Positions 8,233-15,757 of a stretch of DNA of 36,717 bases are shown here, piece after piece. Below the pieces are notes generated by a model. The model was not told the origin of the DNA, did no database searches, and saw nothing but the letters and a program-made list of their open reading frames with translations. How positions within the stretch are numbered: position 1 is the first letter of the stretch; the number at the start of each line of letters is the position of its first letter. A program made the translations under genes and the position numbers. This DNA comes from Dendronalium phyllosphericum CENA369 (GTDB taxonomy: Bacteria > Cyanobacteriota > Cyanobacteriia > Cyanobacteriales > Nostocaceae): NCBI RefSeq assembly GCF_016056275.1, contig NZ_JAECZA010000020.1:1-36717 (forward strand). Direction: 5' to 3'.

Positions 8233-9699
8233 ATGAATATACAACGTAAGTACAGTCTTCCTAACTGTACGCTGCTTTTAGAGGGTTTAAGCGATGCTTC
8301 AAGGGCTGCACACTTTCAGGAATTGCGACCGGAACTGTCAATATTGGTAAATGCAGAATGCCATTTATCAAACCATAACCAGCCTTTGATCGGAGGACGA
8401 GAATTTTTTGAAAGTTTGGTGAGGGCAGTCAGTGGCTATGCTCAAGAATTCTTGAGTAACGTGCCGAACCCGCAAGCACATAACCAGGACTCGGAGTTAG
8501 TGGAGTTTCAGAAAATTGGCACTAACCGACACAGATTAATAGTGCATTCCGAGAGTACGCCAGATGGTTTTGAGTCGAATCCTAACTATAATAAATCGCC
8601 TATTCAAATTGATTTGAATACAGTACAGCTGTTTGATTTAGTCGAAGCTGTAGATCAGTTTTTCGCGGATACTCAAACTTTACCAGAGTTATCACTAGAA
8701 TTACAACCAGTTGCCAGACGTTATGGCAGTACGAATCGAGTTTTGCTCAAACAGGCAGTACCTGCAACTATTGGAGTTTCCAGTTTAGCAGTTGCAGCGA
8801 TCGCCTTTAGTTTAATTCCGCCTCCAGAGGTACGCCCCCCACAGCCGAAATCAGGCGAACAGACTAGTTCTGCAATACCTAGCAGCAATCCTGGTGCATC
8901 GCCGACAACAACGCCCGCCGCGACTTCAACTCCAATAACTACTGCTAGTCCAACAGCAACTCCCATTGCTGTTGCTACTTCTACAGCAACTGAAAAACCC
9001 GCAATTACAGATTTAGAAGCACTTTTAAATACAGTTCCCGAAATTGTCGATCCATCTCAGCTACGTCTATTAAATCGCCAAGTTTATAATCAAATCAATC
9101 CGGCTTGGACTAATCGTTCGGCATTGAAACAAGATTTAGTCTATCGTGTAGGTGTGGCGACAGATGGGGCGATCGTTGGCTATAAAGCAGTCAATAACGA
9201 TGCCAATCAAGGAATAGAGTTAACTCCTCTACCCAACCTACTTTACAATCCTGCTAGCCGTCCTTCTGTTTCCAACGAACCAATTGCTCAATTTAAAATC
9301 GTGTTTACTAACCAAGGTGTATTGGAAGTTAGTCCTTGGCGAGGATACGCTAAGACACCTGAAGTAGTTGGTTCAAAAATCACTGAACCCAAGACGGTTA
9401 AGGATTTAAACCAAAAGCTTTACAACGCGATTCGGCAAAACTGGGGTGGTACTCCTACATTCACGCAAGATTTGCAATATCGAGTAGCGGTGAATAAAGA
9501 TGGTACAATTGCCGACTACGAACCCTTAAACCAAGTTGCCTTTGACTATTTTCGGGAAACACCATTACCCAAAATGTTCCAAGCAATTTACGGTTCAAAT
9601 GTCGCAGCTCCTAATACCAAAGAACCTCTGGCTCACTACCAAGTAGTCTTTCAGCCCAGTGGTAAACTAGAAGTGACTCCTTGGAAGGGATATAAGTAA
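8233..9699 (+). CDS. DUF4335 domain membrane protein with duplicated C-terminal domain
   Basis: A 488-residue protein. The N-terminal domain begins RKYSLPNCTLLLEGL and contains IQIDLNTVQLFDLVEAVDQF, typical of cyanobacterial DUF4335. One membrane helix (about 175-195, AVPATIGVSSLAVAAIAFSLI) is followed by a Pro/Thr/Ser-rich linker (about 197-258). After it come two homologous units of about 105 residues: 264-372 (LNRQVYNQI, LVYRVGVATDGAIVGYKAVN, GVLEVSPWRGY) and 376-488 (LNQKLYNAI, LQYRVAVNKDGTIADYEPLN, GKLEVTPWKGY). No signal peptide is present, so the N-domain is probably cytoplasmic and the repeats lie across the membrane (inference). Likely partner of the DUF3038 protein upstream. Function unknown. 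Confidence 0.82.
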   Translation: MNIQRKYSLPNCTLLLEGLSDASRAAHFQELRPELSILVNAECHLSNHNQPLIGGREFFESLVRAVSGYAQEFLSNVPNPQAHNQDSELVEFQKIGTNRHRLIVHSESTPDGFESNPNYNKSPIQIDLNTVQLFDLVEAVDQFFADTQTLPELSLELQPVARRYGSTNRVLLKQAVPATIGVSSLAVAAIAFSLIPPPEVRPPQPKSGEQTSSAIPSSNPGASPTTTPAATSTPITTASPTATPIAVATSTATEKPAITDLEALLNTVPEIVDPSQLRLLNRQVYNQINPAWTNRSALKQDLVYRVGVATDGAIVGYKAVNNDANQGIELTPLPNLLYNPASRPSVSNEPIAQFKIVFTNQGVLEVSPWRGYAKTPEVVGSKITEPKTVKDLNQKLYNAIRQNWGGTPTFTQDLQYRVAVNKDGTIADYEPLNQVAFDYFRETPLPKMFQAIYGSNVAAPNTKEPLAHYQVVFQPSGKLEVTPWKGYK

Positions 9700-9730
9700 T
9701 TCGTAATTGTCAAATATGAATTACGAATTA
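9697..9730. terminator. Bidirectional hairpin between convergent genes
   Basis: TAATTCGTAATT (9697-9708) and AATTACGAATTA (9719-9730) form a perfect 12-base stem with a 10-base loop. It overlaps the DUF4335 stop codon and lies 6 bases from the end of the convergent penicillin-binding protein gene. AT-rich and without a clear U-run, so efficiency is uncertain. Confidence 0.5.
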
Positions 9731-9735
9731 CAGAT

Positions 9736-12006
9736 TTAGCGAGTGATTCGTCCCATATAATTCCCCCACAATTGAGCGGCTTGGGCGCTGCTGCCGGATG
9801 TAGGGGAATTATTGTCATTTCCCAGCCAGATACCAGTCACGAGGCCGCGACTGGGAATAAAGCCAATAAACCATAAATCAACATTTTTATCAGTTGTGCC
9901 AGTTTTACCAGCTTCGCCTAGTCCAATGGCAGCACTACGACCCGTACCTCTGGTGATTACTCCCCGCATTAAACTAGTCATTTCATCTGCTACCCCAGTG
10001 GATAAGACTCTTCTATTAGCGTCGGGATCTTGATCGAAGGAATACACAACTCGGCAGGTTTTTAAATCGTTGCGATCGCTACAATCACTACTATCTAGAA
10101 TCCGGCTAATGGCATGGGGAGGGTTCCATACACCGCGATTGCCAATAGCACCAAAAGCACCTGTCATTTCTAAAACATTGACTACGCTTTGACCTAACAC
10201 TAAACCAGGAACCGGATCGAGGGCTGACTTGACTCCTAAGCGCTGTGCCATTGCTACTACTTTATTTAGTCCTATTTCTCTAGCTACTCGCAGAGCGATG
10301 GGATTTTCTGAAAGGGCCAGCCCTGTGGCAATATCGAAACTAGTATCGGCTCCAGCACGACAGGGTTTGTATGTAAAGCCTTGCCAATTTAAAGGAGCGC
10401 AGGAATAAGTTTTAGATGCTGGAATTCCCTGCTCAATGGCAGCAGTGTAAGTAAAGATTTTGAAGGTAGAACCTGGTTGCCTTTTAGCTTGGACGGCGCG
10501 ATTGAACTGACTTTTTTTGTAATCAGTTCCACCTACCATTGAAAGAATAGCGCCAGTTTTAGAATCAAGGGTAACAAGCGCTCCCTGGGAAAAACGGTAA
10601 GCTGAACCAGCATTGTTGACGGAACTCCGCAATGTTGATTCTGCTTGCGATTGAATTGTCGGATCGAGCTGAGTTTCAATTATATAATTACCTTCTCTGG
10701 CAGCTCCTTCTCCTAAAATTGATTCCAATTCTTGAAAGACGTAACTATAAAAATAAGGAGCAATTGTCTTTGATTGCTGTTCGCAGACTTTCGGGTTGAT
10801 TTGGATTGTTGAACGTCTAGCTCGATTTGCTTCTTCTGGTTTGATTTTGCCCATCTCCACCATTCGCTTAATGACGCGATTGCGGTATTCAGCAGCTTCT
10901 AATTTATTGGGGCCATCTCCACAAAAATCAAAAGCATTAGGAGCAGGTAAAATTCCCACTAAGGTTGCAGCTTCTGAAAGAGTTAATTCTTTCGCTGACT
11001 TGCCAAAGTAATATTTTGCAGCATCTTCAAAGCCAGAAGTATCAGCTCCTAAAAACACCCGATTTAAGTAAGTCAGCAAAATCTCATCTTTGCTGTAGAA
11101 AGTTTCTAGCTTCAAGGAAACTATTGCCTCCCGCAATTTGCGTCCGAGGGAATCTTGGCTGCCAACATAGTCGCGGAATAAACTGCGAGCTACTTGCTGG
11201 GTGACAGTACTGGCTCCTTGCTGTACGTCGCCACTGCGACTGTTGATCAAGACAGCACGCAAAATTCCCAATGGATCGACCCCAAAATGCCAGTAATAAC
11301 GACTATCCTCTGATGCCACTACAGCAGCAGGTAAATAAGGGCCAAAGTCCTGCAAGCGCTTCATATCTACGTGAGCGGTAGTTCGCGGCTCACGCAGAGG
11401 GGTAGCTCCGTCACGGGCGTAAACAATTACGGGGGCGCGAGTAGCTGTAGGTAAAGGTCTGACCGAAAATTTTAGCCATTCTACGCCAACTACCAATGCT
11501 AAAAGGGCGCTGACACCGCCAACACCATAAGCTGTCCAAGTTGCAGCTTTGACATACCAAGCTGGCGGATCGACGTATTGCAATCGCACGGAAGCAGCGA
11601 GTTCTGGTGGCCCTAAGGTGAGAATGTCGCCATGACGCAGTTCTAAGGAAGTGAGCCGCCGTTTACCACGGTAAATGCCATTAGTTGAGTTTTCATCTTT
11701 GATGACGAAAACAGGGGTGCGCTGAGTAGAATCTCGTGACAGTGACAGGTGAATTTGGCTGACTACTGGATTGCGAATGACTATATCGCAGGATTTAGAA
11801 CTGCGACCGAGTACGTAGCGATCGCCCAACAGCGGATATACTTCCGCTTTATCCGCCCCCGCATCCTGCACCCAGATTTCTGGTACTTTGGCATTAGGCT
11901 TGAGCGCCAGTTTAGAAAAGTCAACTCTTGCTTGAATTGTATGTACTGCTTGAGTCAGTTGACCAAGTAACGTTTGTGGCTTGTGAGGGGGTTGGGGAGA
12001 ACTCAT
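9736..12006 (-). CDS. Class A penicillin-binding protein (PBP1A type) with N-terminal FHA domain
   Basis: A 756-residue bifunctional peptidoglycan synthase. An FHA domain (about 58-140) shows GRSS at 67-70, SQIH at 83-86 and NSTNG at 106-110, the phosphothreonine-binding signature. A single membrane helix spans about 157-178. The GT51 glycosyltransferase domain has catalytic E233 in ASEDSRYYWHFGVD and QQGASTVTQQVARSLF. The transpeptidase has S513 in STFK, SEN at 566-568 and KTGTT at 701-705, so all three motifs are present. The cytoplasmic FHA domain is expected to bind phosphorylated partners, suggesting Ser/Thr-kinase control of wall synthesis (inference). Monocistronic by context. Confidence 0.95.
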   Translation of the reverse strand: MSSPQPPHKPQTLLGQLTQAVHTIQARVDFSKLALKPNAKVPEIWVQDAGADKAEVYPLLGDRYVLGRSSKSCDIVIRNPVVSQIHLSLSRDSTQRTPVFVIKDENSTNGIYRGKRRLTSLELRHGDILTLGPPELAASVRLQYVDPPAWYVKAATWTAYGVGGVSALLALVVGVEWLKFSVRPLPTATRAPVIVYARDGATPLREPRTTAHVDMKRLQDFGPYLPAAVVASEDSRYYWHFGVDPLGILRAVLINSRSGDVQQGASTVTQQVARSLFRDYVGSQDSLGRKLREAIVSLKLETFYSKDEILLTYLNRVFLGADTSGFEDAAKYYFGKSAKELTLSEAATLVGILPAPNAFDFCGDGPNKLEAAEYRNRVIKRMVEMGKIKPEEANRARRSTIQINPKVCEQQSKTIAPYFYSYVFQELESILGEGAAREGNYIIETQLDPTIQSQAESTLRSSVNNAGSAYRFSQGALVTLDSKTGAILSMVGGTDYKKSQFNRAVQAKRQPGSTFKIFTYTAAIEQGIPASKTYSCAPLNWQGFTYKPCRAGADTSFDIATGLALSENPIALRVAREIGLNKVVAMAQRLGVKSALDPVPGLVLGQSVVNVLEMTGAFGAIGNRGVWNPPHAISRILDSSDCSDRNDLKTCRVVYSFDQDPDANRRVLSTGVADEMTSLMRGVITRGTGRSAAIGLGEAGKTGTTDKNVDLWFIGFIPSRGLVTGIWLGNDNNSPTSGSSAQAAQLWGNYMGRITR

Positions 12007-12430
12007 CGGCTATTTACTACATCACAATTAATTAAAAAAAGAATCAGGCGAATGGCTATCTCAATCAAGAATCTTTCATCATTTTACTCATAAGCCAAAC
12101 CAGAAAGTAATTTACTGAATTTTTGTGGTTTTAATTTTAACAGTCAATTTATCCATAAAGCGTAGATTTATTTAATTCTATATATGACTTTCCTGTATAT
12201 CCTGAAATTCTAATCGTTATTCTGCAATGCTTATTCGATTTCCTATTTTCTTTGGAATCACAACAACTTGCATTTCTAGTTTTGTATTTCTCAAAACTAT
12301 AGTTGGCTGTATTAGCAGATTCACACTTTTGCAAGCAAAGATAAACATCTTCATTTAGGAAGATTTTCTGTAAGATAGAGTCTGGTTTAATGAGTCGAGA
12401 GTTCCGTTTCCGTGTGAGGTTAATTTAATA
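12007..12430. other. AT-rich divergent intergenic region
   Basis: About 424 AT-rich bases between the divergent FHA-PBP gene and the secreted repeat protein gene. The only frame (minus 12149-12334) has no ribosome binding site and biased composition, so I do not call it. Promoters for both neighbours should be here; I see no confident operator. Confidence 0.6.
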
Positions 12431-13123
12431 ATGAAGGGAAAATCTCTGTCTTTGATTGGTACAGCCCTAACTTTGGCACTCACAGCTAACGTTGCTGTTG
12501 GTCAATCGAGTAAATCCCAAATCGCTCAATCCAGTGGCTCATCCAATAGTTCAGCACCGGAAATTAAACTCTCACCAGAAGGTTTTAAAATTCTGTGCGA
12601 ACGTTCTCCTCTAAATTCCCGTTGTCAAGGCAATACATCAGCTACGCCCAGCACACCTGGCAGTACTACAGTACCAGCGACCGAGCCTTCTAGTGGCAGT
12701 ACTCCTGACACTACGACAACACCAGGAACTGCCCCCTCTGATAGCAGTACCCCTGGCAGTACGACAACACCAGGAACTACGCCCTCTGATAGCACTGCCC
12801 CTAACAGCCCAACTGCACCAGATAATACAACCCCGCCAGACTCCACTAGTCCTGGTAGCACAACACCCGGGTCGGAAACAACCCCCACTACCCCCAGCAA
12901 CATAACCCCAGCACCAGGAACAGAACCCACCAGTCCCGGTAGCACAACCCCTGGTTCGGAAACCCCAACAACACCTGGGTCGGTCAAGCCTAACAACTTA
13001 ACTCCTATGCCAGGAAGCCCATCACCAGATTCTAGAACTCCTGGTAGCACTAGCGAACCAAGTGCTAGTCCTAGTACAGTTCCTGGTTCTGGCTCGCCAA
13101 CAACTCCTAGCACTGGTAATTAA
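12431..13123 (+). CDS. Secreted Pro/Thr/Ser/Gly-rich repeat protein of unknown function
   Basis: A 230-residue protein with an N-terminal signal peptide (MKGKSLSLIGTALTLALTANVAVG, cleavage probably near residue 24). A short folded-looking part, IKLSPEGFKILCERSPLNSRCQG (about 45-67), carries two Cys that could form a disulfide. From residue 68 to the end it is low complexity, with imperfect units such as TPGSTTTPGTTPSDS. The tail is probably an extended, possibly glycosylated or wall-associated segment (inference). GAGG about 12 bases upstream of ATG 12431 is a moderate ribosome binding site. A strong terminator follows at 13199-13245. I recall LC-x-R-x-P-x-NSRC motifs in other cyanobacterial secreted proteins but no function. 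Confidence 0.75.
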   Translation: MKGKSLSLIGTALTLALTANVAVGQSSKSQIAQSSGSSNSSAPEIKLSPEGFKILCERSPLNSRCQGNTSATPSTPGSTTVPATEPSSGSTPDTTTTPGTAPSDSSTPGSTTTPGTTPSDSTAPNSPTAPDNTTPPDSTSPGSTTPGSETTPTTPSNITPAPGTEPTSPGSTTPGSETPTTPGSVKPNNLTPMPGSPSPDSRTPGSTSEPSASPSTVPGSGSPTTPSTGN

Positions 13124-13198
13124 TTTAGGTATCAACTGATACTTAGTTACCAAAAATAATATTTGGTGCATCTGAATAGATTCTAGATGTCAATCGTT

Positions 13199-13245
13199 AA
13201 AACCCTTTCTCATGCTTCTGAAAAATCAGATTGAGAAAGGGTTTT
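13199..13245 (+). terminator. Strong hairpin terminator after the secreted repeat protein
   Basis: AAAACCCTTTCTCA (13199-13212) pairs perfectly with TGAGAAAGGGTTTT (13232-13245), with a second internal stem TCTGA/TCAGA (13217-13221, 13226-13230). It sits 75 bases after the stop codon; the right arm ends in TTTT. Confidence 0.8.
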
Positions 13246-13332
13246 AGTATTTACTAACTATAGCTGTAGTCACTAATATTAGGACAGTGTTGATTGCTCA
13301 AAGCCTTGATTTCACTTGGCTTTATACTCAGC

Positions 13333-13526
13333 AAGCCCACTTGCGTGACTGTCGGGGAACCCGCCCAACACAGTGGCTACACCCTGCGGGAAGCCCTTCG
13401 GGTTAAGGGGTGACGCTCTTGCTAACGCCACTTTGCCAGACGCTCGTTCGCGTAGCGTCTCCCTTTGGGAGAAGACTCGCTAACGCTGCGCTAACGACGC
13501 AAAGCGCCAAGACGGCAAGTGGACTT
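13333..13526. repeat. MITE-like GC-rich repeat element with imperfect terminal inverted repeats
   Basis: AAGCCCACTTGC (13333-13344) and GCAAGTGGACTT (13515-13526) are inverted copies with one mismatch, enclosing about 170 GC-rich bases. Inside are nested palindromes: CCCTTCGGG near 13394-13402, GACGCT/AGCGTC (13439-13459) and TCTCCCTTTGGGAGA (13458-13472), plus repeated GCTAACG. The base composition differs sharply from the AT-rich flanks. There is no transposase, so this is best described as a non-autonomous dispersed palindromic element. Confidence 0.55.
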
Positions 13527-13674
13527 ACCAAGACCGCGACCCCTTCACTGCAGAAGCGTCTACAGAACTCAGCACTTTGCTATATTAATTTATCTAAGTG
13601 ATTGTGTAACGATCTATGTTTGCAACTAGAGTTCTGGAAGTTCTTGTTGTAAAAAGCGATCGCCATAATCTAGA

Positions 13675-14202
13675 TTAGCGTGACCGATGATTTGAAGTCG
13701 GTGTTTTTTTGAACGAAGCAATCAGCAAACAAACAATCCCAATACTGATACACGAGTCTGCAATATTAAATACAGCAAAGTTAATCAAGCGAAAATCAAG
13801 GAAATCAATCACATAGCTTAAAACAAAGCGATCGATACCATTACCAATAGCTCCACCTAAAATTAAGCCATAGCCTAACTGCTCCCAAAGATTTAATACT
13901 GGGCCAATCAAGGCAAATACTATCAATGCTAAACTTACAGCCAACGATAGCCAACGTAATAAATCTACTCGTCCGCTAAGTATACTAAAAGCTCCACCAT
14001 CGTTGGTAACGTAAGTGAAGTGAAATATAGTTTGTATTAAGGGTAGCGAATGTCTGTATACGATCTCGCCTGTTTTCGAGTCTATTACCGTTTCTAACGG
14101 CCAAGATTTATATACTCCCACTACCCAGTTTTTTGTGAGTCGATCTAATATAACAGCTAAGAAAGCAACAACCCAGAAAAGGCGATTTTTAAATAAAACC
14201 AT
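13675..14202 (-). CDS. lspA: Lipoprotein signal peptidase (signal peptidase II)
   Basis: A 175-residue inner-membrane aspartic peptidase that removes signal peptides from prolipoproteins, such as the PstS lipoprotein encoded nearby. Four hydrophobic segments are seen (about 8-25, 83-101, 110-122, 146-165). Conserved blocks: DRLTKNWVV, VTNDGGAFSI (the N-x-G-x-F region), GGAIGNGIDR, VIDFLDF and FNIADSCISIG; the Asp residues of VIDF (D133) and NIAD (D149) are the expected catalytic pair. Length is normal. It lies 99 bases downstream of bioY on the same strand; the gap is filled with AGTCAATAGTC-type repeats, and cotranscription is likely. The bioY-lspA order is known from other cyanobacteria. 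Confidence 0.95.
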   Translation of the reverse strand: MVLFKNRLFWVVAFLAVILDRLTKNWVVGVYKSWPLETVIDSKTGEIVYRHSLPLIQTIFHFTYVTNDGGAFSILSGRVDLLRWLSLAVSLALIVFALIGPVLNLWEQLGYGLILGGAIGNGIDRFVLSYVIDFLDFRLINFAVFNIADSCISIGIVCLLIASFKKTPTSNHRSR

Positions 14203-14204
14203 GA

Positions 14205-14300
14205 TGAATTAGTCAATAGTCAAAAGCCAACAGCCACAAGCCAAAAGTCAACAATCAACAGCCAATTTCTAGACTAGAGACTCTTGACTGGGGACAAATG
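14205..14300. repeat. Imperfect CAATAGTCAAAAGCCAACAG-type repeats in the bioY-lspA gap
   Basis: The gap is a run of AGTCAATAGTC, AAAAGCCAACAGCC and similar imperfect repeats, followed by GACTGGGGACAAATGACTAAT. It shares words with the repeats at 26276-26403. Confidence 0.6.
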
Positions 14301-14301
14301 A

Positions 14302-14889
14302 CTAATAAAACATTAAGTGACGTAATACATATGCTATTACGGTAACGGCACACACTACAGTTAATTGCCCTGGTATTGCAAACCAAGAGTATCTGAGGAT
14401 TGCTTCTATCAATGGCAAATTTTCTGTGCCTTTCCATTGAAAGAAATAACTAATCATCAGATAAGTAATGCCGCAGATGTGGATAGTTAACAAGCCACAA
14501 ATACAACTAAAGGCAAGAGTTTCGAGTCGAGGTCTAGCTTTAAAGGCAAATAAGCCACAAATCCAGGCCCCAGGAATAAAGCCTAAGAGATAGCCAAACT
14601 GAGATAACCTAACATAACCAATACCGCCACCATCAGCAAATACAGGTAACAAAGTTAACCCCATAACTAAATAGGCAATTTGCGAGAGTGCACCTGCGTT
14701 TTTGCCCCCTAAACAGCCTACCAATAACACTGCACCAACTTGACAGGTAACACCTAAAGAAAAAGTCTGAATTCCGTACTTACTCCAACTCCCAGGGAAA
14801 GTGATGCCATGGGCCTCTAGAAATGTGCCACCCATTGTCAGAAGTAAGCCAATCATCGACCATAGTAATTGATTGGAAGCAGCAAACAT
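14302..14889 (-). CDS. bioY: Biotin transporter S component BioY
   Basis: A 195-residue integral membrane protein with six hydrophobic segments, the substrate-binding subunit of an ECF-type biotin importer. Family features include GLLLTMGGTFLEAHG near the N-terminus, the central GGIGYVRLSQFGYLLGFIPGAWICG (about 98-122), and the C-terminal helices ending VCAVTVIAYVLRHL. BioY works with EcfT and EcfA ATPases; no EcfA is visible here, but an EcfT-like gene lies at 29034-29960. ATG 14889 starts just before the first helix. Upstream gene of a likely bioY-lspA unit. No BirA-like operator was recognised. Confidence 0.9.
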   Translation of the reverse strand: MFAASNQLLWSMIGLLLTMGGTFLEAHGITFPGSWSKYGIQTFSLGVTCQVGAVLLVGCLGGKNAGALSQIAYLVMGLTLLPVFADGGGIGYVRLSQFGYLLGFIPGAWICGLFAFKARPRLETLAFSCICGLLTIHICGITYLMISYFFQWKGTENLPLIEAILRYSWFAIPGQLTVVCAVTVIAYVLRHLMFY

Positions 14890-15340
14890 TTATTAGGCAA
14901 AGACGAAAAAGCAAAAAAGAAAAGCAACAGCAACCGATACAGGCATTAAATTATCTAATTGAAATTAGTGCTGAGAGATTAATAAGAAGTACCATATTTT
15001 TTGTCTGTTTGATAAACGGCTTTTCCGTTTCTATCATCATGACTTGAGTAATATATGGTCTATTGGCGATCCTGACTGAACTAATGCGCTCGTTATATAG
15101 TAAAATAGCTAACAGCAAATTTTGTAGTCATGCTAGGTTTTCAGTGTATCGATCGCAGTTGGCGAAACAGCATTTTATATATACTTTTTGTCTAGGCGAT
15201 CGCTGTGCTTAACTTGAGACACTCTAATTTTATCCTTCTTTTTTCTATACTTTCTGTGGCAATAGTTTGAGCGACTAGAATGTCTGAATAACTGCTTCGC
15301 TCTAACCCAAACAGAGAATTTGTAATCTCTGTCAGCACTT

Positions 15341-15373
15341 AAAGCACAATCTCATTATCATATCGTGCTTTTT
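15341..15373 (+). terminator. Terminator-like hairpin with no assigned gene
   Basis: AAAGCAC (15341-15347) pairs with GTGCTTT (15365-15371), followed by T to 15373. Just upstream a second stem ACAGAGA/TCTCTGT occupies 15311-15332. No coding gene ends here on the plus strand, so it may close a small RNA transcript; the stem is only 7 bases, so chance is possible. Confidence 0.3.
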
Positions 15374-15674
15374 ACTACTTTGTATAGATTTTACAACTAA
15401 AGTAACTAAACTTTAATAAATATTAAATTATGTAAATACCCTTCGCAGGAACGCAACTTGCAAAGGCTATCGGGTAACTCGAAGGGCGCAGTGGCTAAAC
15501 TTTTCTGTGACAGTGGCGAGTTCCAATCCCCCACAAAGAGCGTTCTGACTCCTGAATTCTGACTTGGGAATTCTTCTTCAAACTTGAATTTCTGACGTTG
15601 AAGTATAAAATTTGTCTAACATTGAAAATTTAATTTTGTGAAATTTATTTAAATAAATACCATTTTTTTGATTT

Positions 15675-15693
15675 GTTAACCTTACGTTTACCT
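15675..15693 (+). promoter_or_regulatory. Tandem Pho-box-like octamers upstream of pstS
   Basis: GTTAACCT (15675-15682) and GTTTACCT (15686-15693) are separated by 3 bases, giving the 11-base periodicity of the cyanobacterial Pho box (PyTTAAPyPyT/A direct repeats) recognised by the response regulator SphR/PhoB. Usually three or more octamers are present; further units here are degenerate. Positioned 65-83 bases upstream of the pstS ATG. Expected to induce the operon under phosphate limitation. Confidence 0.65.
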
Positions 15694-15757
15694 TGAACTC
15701 TGTCGTTTAAGGGTATCTTAGAAGCGCTCACCTGGAAATTTATAAAAATTGACAGCG

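Larger units (their letters stand above)
14890..15757. other. Long divergent intergenic region between bioY and pstS
   Basis: About 870 bases without a confident gene. It contains two adjacent hairpins at 15311-15332 and 15341-15373 (the second followed by a T-run), a GC-richer repeat-like patch around 15439-15486 with CCCTTCG and CGAAGGG arms, and Pho-box-like octamers at 15675-15693. The length leaves room for an unannotated small RNA. Confidence 0.6.

Noticed and set aside
8721-8966. 81-codon minus-strand frame within the DUF4335 gene
   Set aside because: Complement of the Pro/Thr/Ser linker; no independent signals.
12149-12334. 61-codon minus-strand frame in the AT-rich gap
   Set aside because: No ribosome binding site, Lys/Ser/Asn-rich composition expected by chance in AT-rich DNA.
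12625-13113. Long minus-strand frame (162 codons) opposite the secreted repeat protein
   Set aside because: It is the complement of a Pro/Thr/Ser/Gly-rich repeat, whose codon use leaves the opposite strand open; no ribosome binding site and only low-complexity Gly/Val/Leu sequence.
13410-13601. 63-codon plus-strand frame
   Set aside because: Lies inside the GC-rich palindromic element; open only because of its composition.
15370-15400. NtcA-like site (GTA-N8-TAC) near the pst promoter
   Set aside because: The closest match is GTATAGATTTTACA, which has the wrong second half-site.
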